A stretch of DNA of 9,503 nt from Propionibacteriaceae bacterium (GTDB lineage Bacteria; Actinomycetota; Actinomycetes; Propionibacteriales; Propionibacteriaceae): NCBI GenBank assembly GCA_031265725.1, contig JAISCH010000173.1:1-9503 (forward strand), given 5' to 3'. The position numbers and the translations under genes are program-made. This document shows, one piece after another, positions 1 through 6,719 of the stretch; position 1 is the stretch's first letter, and each line of letters opens with the position of its first letter. A model generated the notes under the pieces. That model did no database searches and was not told the DNA's origin. It was given only the letters and a program-made list of their open reading frames with translations.

Positions 1-319
1 CGGCTGGCCCGGCAGTGTCTACAACGAAGTCGGACAGCGCCCATTCGGCGGAGATGGTGGCCAACGCGCCCTCGGTGGCGACCAGCATCAGCGGCACCAT
101 GCTGCCGGACGAATGGAACAGCCGTGCCATCGTCCTGGCTCCGGTCAAATCCTCGCGCCCGTCGAGAATCACCAGGTCGGCTTTGGCAGACTCGGTCAGG
201 GCTTGAGTGTCGGCGGGCATGACGATCACCTCGTGTGGAAGCAATTCCAACACTGGCAGGACGCTTTCTTTGGGCGCACTCTTGGCCGACTTGTTGCTGA
301 CCAATAGCAGTAACGCCAT
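1..319 (-). CDS. glnR: GlnR-like OmpR-family nitrogen response regulator, N-terminal part (runs off left edge)
   Basis: This gene reads leftwards from an ATG at 317-319 and leaves the window after 106 codons, still open. An AGGAGGG Shine-Dalgarno lies about 6 nt upstream. The protein starts MALLLLVSNK and contains VILDGREDL (residues 50-58), LVATEGAL and EWALSDFVVDTAGPA. From memory these resemble the receiver domain of Streptomyces-type GlnR, including its TEGG / DW / DTAGPAEV segments. GlnR is an atypical OmpR-type regulator. It keeps an Asp (here D53) at the usual phospho-site but lacks the acidic pair near the N-terminus, and no such pair is visible here. It controls nitrogen-assimilation genes in actinobacteria. 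The winged-helix DNA-binding half lies outside the window. Identification as GlnR rests on remembered similarity of the receiver only, so another atypical OmpR regulator is possible. Confidence 0.8.
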   Translation of the reverse strand, partial: MALLLLVSNKSAKSAPKESVLPVLELLPHEVIVMPADTQALTESAKADLVILDGREDLTGARTMARLFHSSGSMVPLMLVATEGALATISAEWALSDFVVDTAGPA

Positions 320-410
320 ACCTGCCCTCCTCGGACACTTTCGAGGCCGCGCCAATAGTGGCTGATTCGGCAAGCGGGACAACGGCGCGCTGGCCGCGTC
401 GAGAGTCAAT

Positions 411-432
411 CGACGTAGGTTTCGCTACGCCG
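411..432. other. small hairpin between dtd and glnR
   Basis: CGACGTAG (411-418) and CTACGCCG (425-432) form an 8-bp stem with one mismatch around a 6-nt loop. On the plus strand it is followed by CTTTTCTCC, so it looks like a weak intrinsic terminator for rightward transcription. However, no plus-strand gene ends here. Read leftwards there is no T-run. It could also lie in the glnR leader. The rest of 320-550 shows no gene. Confidence 0.3.
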
Positions 433-452
433 CTTTTCTCCGCCTTGCCAGC

Positions 453-482
453 ACACTATTCTCCCGCCGCTCGCTTGATCAA
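453..482 (-). promoter_or_regulatory. candidate promoter for the glnR-like gene
   Basis: On the minus strand a TTGATC (477-482) is followed after 18 nt by TAGTGT (453-458). This fits the actinobacterial vegetative pattern TTGANN / TANNNT. It would give a leader of roughly 125 nt before the ATG at 319. The match is partial and nothing else supports it. Confidence 0.3.
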
Positions 483-550
483 CAACCTACTGGCGTGACT
501 TCTTAATGACACAATAGTGAAAGTTTGCCGATGGCGGGAATTCAGGCTTG

Positions 551-1009
551 TTAAGTTTCTGTTATTTCGACTATCACGGTTACTGGCCCGTCGTTCACCA
601 GGGCGACTTTCATGTCCGCTCCGAATCGTCCACAGGCCACTTCCGCACCGCGTTTGCGCAGGGATTGGACGAATTCCTCCACCAACGGCTCACTGTGGGC
701 CGCTGGTGACGCCTGGCTCCAGGAAGGCCGACGGCCTTTGCGAGTGTCCGCGTACAGGGTGAATTGGCTGATCACCAGCAGTGGTGCGGCTAAGTTGGCC
801 GCGCTCAGTTCCGGACGGGAATGGCCTGCGGACGGGTCGTCAAAAATCCGCAGCTCCCAAATCTTGCTGGCCAGTCTGTCCGCTACGTTCGCATTGTCGC
901 TATGGGTCACTCCGAGCAGGACGCACAGCCCAGGTTGAGTTATCTCACCGACGATCTCGCCGTCCACGCTCACACTCGCGCAGTCGACTCGCTGCACAAC
1001 GGCACGCAT
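551..1009 (-). CDS. dtd: D-aminoacyl-tRNA deacylase
   Basis: This is a complete 152-residue DTD protein, the usual length for the family. DTD is a cytosolic homodimer that hydrolyses D-amino acids from mischarged tRNAs (notably D-Tyr-tRNA) and also removes glycine from tRNA-Ala. The N-terminus MRAVVQRV is typical. SQFTLYAD (residues 81-88) is the signature around the catalytic Thr/Ser pocket. NDGPVT (139-144) contains the Gly-cisPro pair that excludes L-amino acids. KIWELRIF (49-56) is also conserved. The segment normally reading like G-K-M-N-x-S (about 60-72) is degenerate here ([12 protein letters not shown]), an odd but non-catalytic stretch. The start is ATG at 1007-1009, with AGGAGT centred 6 nt upstream. 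The gene lies downstream of the lacI gene on the same strand, 109 nt away, and is probably unrelated to the sugar operon. Confidence 0.95.
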   Translation of the reverse strand: MRAVVQRVDCASVSVDGEIVGEITQPGLCVLLGVTHSDNANVADRLASKIWELRIFDDPSAGHSRPELSAANLAAPLLVISQFTLYADTRKGRRPSWSQASPAAHSEPLVEEFVQSLRKRGAEVACGRFGADMKVALVNDGPVTVIVEITET

Positions 1010-1118
1010 CTGCTCACTCCTAGGTGGTCACCGGACCGCTAGTTGGCTGAAACTTTGTATTTCCAGTTTTGCTCACTCTTGGGGTTCCCCGCAAAGTGTC
1101 CGAGTGCGGCGAGGAACT

Positions 1119-2210
1119 TCACCGGGCGTTCCACGGGCTGATGGACGAACGATTCACCCAGGTGGTTGGGAGGGTGAACACTGAGGTTGGCGCGGCGGGC
1201 TCGGCGATCCGACTGACCAGCGCACCGGCGGCGCGCATACCCAGATCGTAGGCGGGCTGGGAGATCACCGAGAGCGGCGGGCGGACGACGGTCGTCCAGT
1301 CCGTGTCGTCAAAGGCGAAGAAGGAGATGTCTTTGGGAATCTCCAATTCCTCAGCGTAGATCGCGTCGATTATCGCCAGGGTGAAGGCGTCGTCCAGCCC
1401 GAAGATCGCAGTCGGGCGGTTCGCGGAGCGCAGCAGGGTTATCGCGGCTTTCCGCACACTCTCCCGGCTGGTGCCCGTGCAGAGGCGGTATTCCGCTGGC
1501 AATTCCAGCCCGGCATCAGCCAGCGCGTCGGCATAGCCTTGGAATCGCTCCTCCATCGTTGAGAGCAGGTTTGGTTCACCGACTGCGTTGAAGCCGGTAT
1601 GCCGGGGCGTGGCGATCCGGGTATGTCCGGCTTCGATCACCCGTTTCACGGCTTGATAGCTGGCTTGGTAGTTGTCCACCACCACCACATCGGTGTCCAG
1701 CGCGGGGATGTAACGGTCTACCTGCACTATCGCGTGTCCGCGCTCCAAGGCCACGGCGAAGTGTTCGAAGCGGTGTTGTGACGCTGGGGCGATCAACATG
1801 CCGTCCACCCGGTTCTCGATCAGCACTTGCAGACCATGCGCCTCAGTCTGGACTGATTCGTCGGTGTTGACCAAGATCACGTCGTAACCGACTTCTCTGG
1901 CCCCATCGGTGAAACCGCGCATCACCTTGGCGAAGAAGGGATTGGCCACGTCGGCTATCAGCGCCCCCAAGGTCATCGTGTGGCCGGTCACCATCGAACG
2001 CGCGACCGCGTTCACCGAATAGCCGAGTCGTTCTGCGGCGGCCAGCACCTTGATCCGGGCTTTCTCGCTCACTGAGCCATAGCCGCCCAGCGCGCGCGCA
2101 GCCGTGGCACGAGAGACACCCGCCGCGCGGGCGACATCGTGGATTGACGCTTCCGGAGTATGGCCATTAGCTGTCGGCACGCCTTGAAGTATATGGCGTG
2201 GACATTCCAA
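1119..2210 (-). CDS. LacI-family transcriptional repressor, divergent from the fructosamine operon
   Basis: This is a 363-residue LacI/GalR regulator. Residues 22-73 form the helix-turn-helix and hinge helix (SIHDVARAAGVS, then RLGYSVNAVARSM). The periplasmic-binding-like effector domain follows from about residue 80 (LGALIADVANPFF). FAFDDTDWT and PPLSVISQPAYDLG near the C-terminus are standard family blocks. The start is taken as TTG at 2208-2210 because a long GGAGGGAGG (2217-2225) sits exactly 6 nt upstream. The next in-frame candidate, GTG at 2178-2180, has no usable site and no earlier in-frame ATG is seen. The gene is divergent from frlB across a 321-bp gap containing a LacI-type operator, so it most likely represses the operon until a fructosamine or its 6-phosphate binds. 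The inducer is inference. E. coli and Bacillus Frl systems, as I remember them, use GntR-type FrlR regulators instead. Confidence 0.93.
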   Translation of the reverse strand: MECPRHILQGVPTANGHTPEASIHDVARAAGVSRATAARALGGYGSVSEKARIKVLAAAERLGYSVNAVARSMVTGHTMTLGALIADVANPFFAKVMRGFTDGAREVGYDVILVNTDESVQTEAHGLQVLIENRVDGMLIAPASQHRFEHFAVALERGHAIVQVDRYIPALDTDVVVVDNYQASYQAVKRVIEAGHTRIATPRHTGFNAVGEPNLLSTMEERFQGYADALADAGLELPAEYRLCTGTSRESVRKAAITLLRSANRPTAIFGLDDAFTLAIIDAIYAEELEIPKDISFFAFDDTDWTTVVRPPLSVISQPAYDLGMRAAGALVSRIAEPAAPTSVFTLPTTWVNRSSISPWNAR

Positions 2211-2216
2211 CAGTGG

Positions 2217-2225
2217 CCTCCCTCC
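2217..2225 (-). promoter_or_regulatory. strong Shine-Dalgarno deciding the TTG start of the repressor
   Basis: GGAGGGAGG on the minus strand, 6 nt before the TTG at 2210. This spacing and strength justify a TTG start over the internal GTG ten codons later. Confidence 0.75.
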
Positions 2226-2227
2226 GC

Positions 2228-2268
2228 TTCATTCCGATACTTTTTGGGACTGCTGCGAGTGGAATGAA
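2228..2268. repeat. 8-bp perfect inverted repeat in the repressor leader
   Basis: TTCATTCC (2228-2235) and its exact complement GGAATGAA (2261-2268) are separated by 25 bp, so the arms are 33 bp apart, about three helical turns. In RNA from the repressor gene they could pair just upstream of its ribosome site. As DNA they could be two half-sites on one helix face. Function unknown. Confidence 0.4.
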
Positions 2269-2353
2269 CCTGATTCGTTTGGCAAAGTTTCAGCTCTGCG
2301 ACCCGGCGATGGGCTGGAAAGGTAACTGACTGATAACAACTCCAGATTGGGGC

Positions 2354-2382
2354 TTGACAGGGTGGCGTCTGGGATGAAAACG
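2354..2382 (+). promoter_or_regulatory. candidate promoter of the frl-like operon
   Basis: TTGACA (2354-2359) is a perfect -35 box. No good -10 lies 16-18 nt downstream: GAAAAC (2376-2381) matches TATAAT at three of six positions. If real, it is a weak, possibly activator-dependent or repressed promoter, and transcription would start just before the operator at 2400. The only other AT-rich hexamer nearby, CAAAAT at 2395-2400, is too far away. Confidence 0.35.
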
Positions 2383-2399
2383 TACTTGAGAGAACAAAA

Positions 2400-2413
2400 T
2401 GAGAACGTGCTCA
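2400..2413. promoter_or_regulatory. LacI-family operator candidate
   Basis: TGAGAACGTGCTCA is a 14-bp dyad centred on a CG step with a single mismatched pair. This is the classic form of a LacI/GalR-family operator (even palindrome with central CG). A related half-site, TGAAAACGT, lies at 2375-2383, exactly 25 bp upstream, sharing the pattern TGARAACGT. Both sit in the gap between the divergent repressor and frlB, immediately downstream of the TTGACA box, where a bound repressor would block transcription. Confidence 0.6.
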
Positions 2414-2426
2414 ATGAGGCGGACGC

Positions 2427-2495
2427 GATGGCCACGGGGGCCATCTGCAGATGCTGGCTCAAGCTAGAACGGGCTTGGTCCGGCGACGCCGAACC
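2427..2495 (+). other. structured 5' leader of the frl-like operon
   Basis: Three dyads crowd the stretch before the frlB ribosome site. GATGGCC / GGCCATC (2427-2433 / 2439-2445) is a perfect 7-bp hairpin with a 5-nt loop. CATCTGCAGATG (2442-2453) is a perfect 12-bp palindrome overlapping its 3' arm. GGTCCGGCG / CGCCGAACC (2477-2485 / 2487-2495) is a dyad with one mismatch. No T-run follows, so it is not an intrinsic terminator. The leader matches no riboswitch class I recognise. Confidence 0.4.
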
Positions 2496-2531
2496 TCCAG
2501 CAAATTTAGAAAAGAACAGGAGTCCATCCCC

Positions 2532-3533
2532 ATGCCAACCAATACCCTGCCGCTATCTCCGATAGAGGCGGATTTCGAGGAGAAGCTACAGGAGACTGTT
2601 GACCAGTACGCCGATGTCGAGCAGTTCATAAATGAGACTGTCGATGCTGGCTTGAAGAATGTCTATTTCGTCGGGGCCGGTGGTTCGTTGATCGCGTCGT
2701 TCCCGGCTTTCTATCTGCTGCACCGGATGGTTGACCTCCCGGTGTACCAAATCCAGAGCGACGAACTGAACTTCGGCCGTCCAAAGGCATTGGGGCCGGG
2801 CTCATTGGTCATTCTCGCCTCCTACACCGGCACCACCAAAGAGACTGTCGCAGCGGCGGAATATGCCAAAGAGGCCGGTGCGACAGTGTTCTCCGTCTGC
2901 AAAGAGAACAGCCCGCTGGCCAAGGCATCGACCAAAGCCATCACCGGCGCTTCGGACATTCTGGAACTCGTCGCCGCTTATTGCCTGTGCGCGAGATTCG
3001 GGGTCGAGTTGGATTACGAGCAGGTCAAGGCTGCTTTCGCGGCCATCCCCAAGGCTTTCTTGACTGCGGTGGAGAACTACGAGCCGAAAGTTCACGACAT
3101 GGCCGTCTCGCTGAAGGACGAGCCGATCACCTACGTCCTCGGCTCCGGCCCTTCGCATGGCTGGGCCTATGGACTGGCGATGTGCTACCTGCAAGAGATG
3201 CAGTGGAAGCACGCGGTGTCGTTCAACGCCGGTGAATTCTTCCAGGGCGCTTTCGAGGTCGTTGTGGACGACACCCCCGTCGTACTGCTGCTGGGGGAGG
3301 ACGCCAGCAGGCCGATAGCCGAACGGGCGCAGCGTTTCCTTGACCAATACACCCGGAAGGCCCACTACATCGACGCCAAGAAATTCGACCTCCCCGGCAT
3401 CGACCCGAACTGCCGGGAAATCGTCTCACCGCTGGCCATCTCCAGAGTGATCGGAAGGCTGGCGGCGCATTATGAGGCAGTGCGTGGGCACGCGCTCTCC
3501 CAGCGACGCTATATGTTCCGGACCGTCTACTGA
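2532..3533 (+). CDS. frlB: SIS-domain fructosamine-6-phosphate deglycase, FrlB-like, with altered active-site motif
   Basis: This 333-residue protein has two sugar-isomerase (SIS) domains. The first contains NVYFVGAGGS (43-52) and LASYTGTTKET (95-105), the phosphosugar-binding loop. The second contains YVLGSGPSHGWAYG (201-214) and QEMQW (221-225). The C-terminus ends SQRRYMFRTVY, close to the RRYMW ending I remember for Bacillus FrlB. The family splits fructosamine 6-phosphates (for example fructoselysine 6-P) into glucose 6-phosphate and the amino acid, in the cytosol. Relatives I recall read GEF/GEY-x-HGP where this protein reads GEFFQGA (234-240). The His believed to be the general acid is therefore Gln238, while the partner Glu222 is kept. 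The start is ATG 2532 with CAGGAG 9 nt upstream; an in-frame TTG-type extension back to 2451 lacks a site and is not conserved-looking. The kinase frame starts 11 nt after the stop. A different SIS deglycase or isomerase remains possible. Confidence 0.82.
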   Translation: MPTNTLPLSPIEADFEEKLQETVDQYADVEQFINETVDAGLKNVYFVGAGGSLIASFPAFYLLHRMVDLPVYQIQSDELNFGRPKALGPGSLVILASYTGTTKETVAAAEYAKEAGATVFSVCKENSPLAKASTKAITGASDILELVAAYCLCARFGVELDYEQVKAAFAAIPKAFLTAVENYEPKVHDMAVSLKDEPITYVLGSGPSHGWAYGLAMCYLQEMQWKHAVSFNAGEFFQGAFEVVVDDTPVVLLLGEDASRPIAERAQRFLDQYTRKAHYIDAKKFDLPGIDPNCREIVSPLAISRVIGRLAAHYEAVRGHALSQRRYMFRTVY

Positions 3534-3544
3534 GTGACAGCGCC

Positions 3545-4374
3545 ATGAGAGTCGTAGCCATCGGAGACAATTGCCTCGACTGGTATCTCGACCGCCAGAA
3601 GGTTTATCCCGGCGGCAACGCGGTGAATGTCTCGGTGTTCACCCGTCGCCTGGGTGCTGATTCCAGCTATATCGGGCAATTCGGCACGGATCGGGCTGGG
3701 GACATCATGATAGCGGCCTTGGCCGATGAGGCGTCGATATCAGCCGGGTCCGCAGGGTCACTGGTCGCAGCGGCTATGCGACGGTGCGCAATGTCGAGGG
3801 AGAACGGGTCTTCCAAGGCGCGTCGAACGGAGTGGTCGCCTTCGACCCCAGTGCGGCGGATTACGAATTCATGGCTGGCGCGGCGTTGATCCACAGTGGG
3901 GACTCGTCCTTCATGGGTGAGCACTTGGAGAGGTTCGCCGCTATCGCGCCGTTGAGCTTCGATTTTTCCATCAAGCCGACGGAATACTGCTCGCCGATCC
4001 TGCCGCACGTCAGTTACGCGACCTTCTCCCGCCCGGAGATGGACCCAGCCCAGGTGCCCGACTTCATCGACTGGGCACACAGTCGCGGAGCGAAATATGT
4101 GCTGGTCACCAAGGGAATGGCGGGGTCATGGGTGTCCGACCGCACCCGAATCCATCACGAACCAGCCGTGCCGACTCAGGTGTTGGACACGCTGGGGGCG
4201 GGTGACTCGTTTATCGCAGCCATGTTGATGAGTCTGCTGAGGGGCGAGTCGCTGGCTGAATCGGCCGCTTTCGCGGCGCAATTCGCCGCCCAGTCCTGCC
4301 GAGGCTATGGAGCCTTCGGCTACGAGGCTGCGGCAGCGGAGATGACTCTCGCAGCGGACCATCGATACGAATAA
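3545..4374 (+). pseudogene. frlD: PfkB-family fructosamine 6-kinase, FrlD-like, broken by a one-base frameshift
   Basis: Two overlapping frames together encode one ribokinase-family protein of about 276 residues. The first frame (from ATG 3545) gives MRVVAIGDNCLDWY and VYPGGNAVNVSVF (20-32), the N-terminal PfkB signature. At codon 62/63 it goes wrong: the continuation GVDISRV, then GYATVRNVEGERVFQG, lies in the next frame. Adding one G to the GG at 3730-3731 restores DEGVDIS. The second frame runs to the stop at 4374. It holds VLDTLGAGDSFIAA, the C-terminal PfkB signature with the catalytic Asp. The IGDNC and YPGGNAVNV blocks are what I remember from FrlD, which phosphorylates fructoselysine at C6 for FrlB. 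As read, translation stops at 3889 after 114 residues, so no active kinase is made. There is no strong ribosome site; coupling to frlB is likely. Sequencing error or true mutation cannot be separated here. Confidence 0.85.
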
Positions 4375-4402
4375 CAACACTTCTTACACACCACTGAAAT
4401 CC

Positions 4403-4410
4403 AAAGGAGG
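4403..4410 (+). promoter_or_regulatory. consensus ribosome site of the binding-protein gene
   Basis: AAAGGAGG, 6 nt before GTG 4417. It is the strongest site in the operon, fitting the high expression needed for a binding protein. It also means this gene does not depend on translation of the broken kinase. Confidence 0.8.
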
Positions 4411-4416
4411 AATCAG

Positions 4417-5736
4417 GTGAAAAGGATCATCGGAATAGCCCTAGCTCTAGCGCTGGCGGCATTTGCAGCCGGTTGCGGCACTAATCCAGACAACGGAGGG
4501 AGCACCGACGGCGGAGGCACCGGCGAGCTCACTGGCAAAATCTCATTCCTGGAGAAATGGCCAGACCCGCAGTACAAAGTCATTTTTGACAAGATCGTCG
4601 CGGATTACATTGCCGCCCATCCTGGTGTTGAGATCGACCATCAAGCTGTGGGCGATCAGCCCATCAAGGATCAGCTTCGCGTGCTGACCTCAGCCGATGA
4701 ATTGCCCGATATCTTCTTCGCCTGGCCGGGCGATTTCGCCAAGAAATTTATTCGCGGTGGTTTCGCGGCTGACTTGAGTGAATATCTCAATGGCACCGAA
4801 TGGGGCGACTCGCTGGCAGAGTCCGCGCTGGGCGCGTACAAATATGATGGCAAGTATTACGGCATCCCGATCAATATGAATGCCAAGGTCTTCGCCTATT
4901 CCAAGAGCGCTTTCAGCAAGGCTGGGGTGCAGCCGCCCACCAATTACGAAGAATTGCTGGCTTCCTGCGAACCGCTGAAGGCGTCGGGTTACACGCCGAT
5001 CGCCTTCGGCAACCAGTATGGCTGGCCGGCAATCCACTACATCACCCAGCTCAATGCTGAGTACGTGGCCGCTGACGTTCGTAACGCCGATTACGACCCG
5101 GCCGGTGGGGCGTTCGTTGATCCCGGTTATGAGAAGGCGTTGCAGACCTTCAAGGATTTGATCGACAAGTGCTCCAAGCCGGGTTCCAACGGCATCTCCC
5201 ATGAGACGGCACAGGCTGAGTTGACCAACGGCAAAGCCGGGATGCAATACGTCGAGGTGCTAGAATTCGTCTCGCTGACCAACACCGAGACGGTGCCGGA
5301 ATCCTGGTTGAACGACTGGGACTTCTTCGCCTTCCCACCGATTGCCGGTGCGGCGGGAACCCCGGGAGCCATCACCGGCGCTCCGGATGGATTCCTGGTC
5401 AATGGCAAGAGCCAGAATATCGCCCTGGCCGTTGACTTCCTGAAGTTCATGACCAGCAAGGATAACGCCGCGCTGATCGTGAAAGATATCGGTTGGCCTT
5501 CCCCGGTCGCCGGTTCCGCTGAATTGGCTCAGGCAACGCCTGAGGTGCAAAAAGCGGTAACGATGATGAGTGCCGCGCCAGAAATGGCCATCTGGCTCGA
5601 CACTGAGACGCACGCCGAAGTCGCCCAGGCCTATTTGGCCGGTGTGGAGAGCCTGCTCAACCAGGATCTGACTCCCGCTCAGGTGATGGATTCGGTGCGT
5701 GCCGCTGCCGCTAAGGTCAAGGCAGAGAACTCGTAA
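4417..5736 (+). CDS. ABC transporter extracellular solute-binding lipoprotein, family 1 (probable fructosamine-binding)
   Basis: This 439-residue protein starts at GTG. It has a lipoprotein signal: positive MKR, a hydrophobic stretch, and lipobox AAGC with the lipidated Cys20. A Gly/Ser/Thr-rich linker of about 18 residues follows. The mature part reads GKISFLEKWPDP, then ADELPDIFFAWPGDF, NMNAKVFAYSKSAF and a C-terminal DFLKFMTSKDNAALI. This is the normal layout of family-1 sugar-binding proteins (CUT1 class). It is anchored outside the membrane and delivers ligand to the two permeases downstream. Given the FrlB/FrlD-like neighbours, a fructose-amino acid or related Amadori product is the likely ligand, in the position of Bacillus FrlO. 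That ligand is inferred from context, since binding proteins of this family cannot be assigned by sequence alone. The stop at 5736 is followed 7 nt later by a large hairpin. Confidence 0.9.
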   Translation: MKRIIGIALALALAAFAAGCGTNPDNGGSTDGGGTGELTGKISFLEKWPDPQYKVIFDKIVADYIAAHPGVEIDHQAVGDQPIKDQLRVLTSADELPDIFFAWPGDFAKKFIRGGFAADLSEYLNGTEWGDSLAESALGAYKYDGKYYGIPINMNAKVFAYSKSAFSKAGVQPPTNYEELLASCEPLKASGYTPIAFGNQYGWPAIHYITQLNAEYVAADVRNADYDPAGGAFVDPGYEKALQTFKDLIDKCSKPGSNGISHETAQAELTNGKAGMQYVEVLEFVSLTNTETVPESWLNDWDFFAFPPIAGAAGTPGAITGAPDGFLVNGKSQNIALAVDFLKFMTSKDNAALIVKDIGWPSPVAGSAELAQATPEVQKAVTMMSAAPEMAIWLDTETHAEVAQAYLAGVESLLNQDLTPAQVMDSVRAAAAKVKAENS

Positions 5737-5743
5737 CCGCAAT

Positions 5744-5791
5744 GTATGTGGGCCGACGCCCTACAACGAGGTAAGGTGTCGGCCCACATAC
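5744..5791 (+). terminator. long hairpin between binding-protein and permease genes (partial terminator / mRNA stabiliser)
   Basis: GTATGTGGGCCGAC (5744-5757) and GTCGGCCCACATAC (5778-5791) form 14 perfect pairs. The stem continues inward with GCCCTAC / GTAAGGT (one G-U pair, one mismatch), leaving a 6-nt loop: about 21 bp in all. It is followed by TTTATAAG, a weak T-tail. The position is typical of hairpins that lower read-through and protect the upstream message, so that more binding protein than permease is made. Confidence 0.75.
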
Positions 5792-5834
5792 TTTATAAGC
5801 AAGCAGTCCTATAGCAGTGGTGTTAGGAGGGCGG

Positions 5835-6719
5835 GTGAAACCGAACACGGTCAGACGAACTGTCGGGTATCTGTGGATACTTCCCGCTCTGTTGCTATTG
5901 CTGGTCTTCGTCTATTACCCCATTGTGGAGAATTTCCGGCTGAGCGTCTACAAATGGAACGCTTTCCAGCCGGAGCCAAAATTTGTCGGACTGGGAAATT
6001 ATGAGCGAGTCTTAGCGGACCCGGTTTTCTGGACATCAATTGGCAACAACGTCGGTTATGCGGTCGTCTCGGTAGTTTTCCAAGTCGGTATCGCTTTGAT
6101 CCTGGCTGCCGTGCTGGAGGGCGTGGTGGCACCTCGGCTGCGTGGATTCCTCCGCACTATCTATTTCATTCCAGCCACGATTTCGATAACCATCGTCGGC
6201 TTGCTCTTCCGGATCATTTACCAGCCGGATGGGCTGTTCAATTCCTTCCTGGCACTCCTCGGGGTGCATTCCACAACTGCTTGGCTGGGCGAGCGGGAGA
6301 CCGCGATCTGGAGCGTCATAGCGATGAGCCAGTGGCAGAACCTCGGCTACACGACGATGCTGTTCGTGGTGGCCATCCAGCGCATACCGCGCGAGTTCTA
6401 CGATGCCGCCGCAGTGGACGGTGCCGGCCCGGTGCGTTCCTTCTTCGCTGTCACTGTGCCGATGGTGCGGGAGATGACCACCTTGCTGATGATCGTCACG
6501 ATCAGCGGCGCGTTCCTGGTCTTCAACGAGATCATGGCGACCACTGCTGGGTCGCCGGGCAATTCCAGCCAAGTGCTCGGCACCTGGCTCTACCAATCGG
6601 CTTTCAAGAACGATGACATGGGCTATGCCGCTGTGGTCGCGGTGGTCATCTTCGTCATCACTTTCACCGCAGCGCTCTTGCAGCTTGGCTACGGACGGCT
6701 GAGGAGGGTGGAACAGTGA
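5835..6719 (+). CDS. ABC transporter permease, MalF/FrlN type
   Basis: This is a 294-residue inner-membrane subunit of a CUT1-type sugar importer. About six membrane segments are visible, the first being ILPALLLLLVFVYYPI (15-30). The EAA loop that docks on the ATPase is at 187-209 (EFYDAAAVDG then the TVP ending), with the invariant Gly at 196. The start is GTG 5835, preceded by AGGAGGG at 5825-5831 with short spacing. In-frame GTG codons at 5817 and 5820 lie upstream of that site and are less likely. The end overlaps the next permease in a GTGA (6716-6719), implying coupled translation and a 1:1 complex. It is separated from the binding-protein gene by the hairpin. No ATPase gene is nearby. 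Confidence 0.92.
   Translation: MKPNTVRRTVGYLWILPALLLLLVFVYYPIVENFRLSVYKWNAFQPEPKFVGLGNYERVLADPVFWTSIGNNVGYAVVSVVFQVGIALILAAVLEGVVAPRLRGFLRTIYFIPATISITIVGLLFRIIYQPDGLFNSFLALLGVHSTTAWLGERETAIWSVIAMSQWQNLGYTTMLFVVAIQRIPREFYDAAAVDGAGPVRSFFAVTVPMVREMTTLLMIVTISGAFLVFNEIMATTAGSPGNSSQVLGTWLYQSAFKNDDMGYAAVVAVVIFVITFTAALLQLGYGRLRRVEQ

Noticed and set aside
1010..1118. Terminator between the repressor gene and dtd
   Set aside because: Only a 4+4-bp stem with a 3-nt bulge could be drawn and no T-run follows.
2451..2531. N-terminal extension of the deglycase back to 2451
   Set aside because: It starts at a TTG with no ribosome site, reads as a basic, non-family-like peptide, and covers the structured leader. 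ATG 2532 has CAGGAG upstream.
3720..3890. Programmed ribosomal frameshift in the kinase gene
   Set aside because: The site GATGAGGCG has no slippery heptamer and no obvious downstream pseudoknot. A simple one-base loss explains it.
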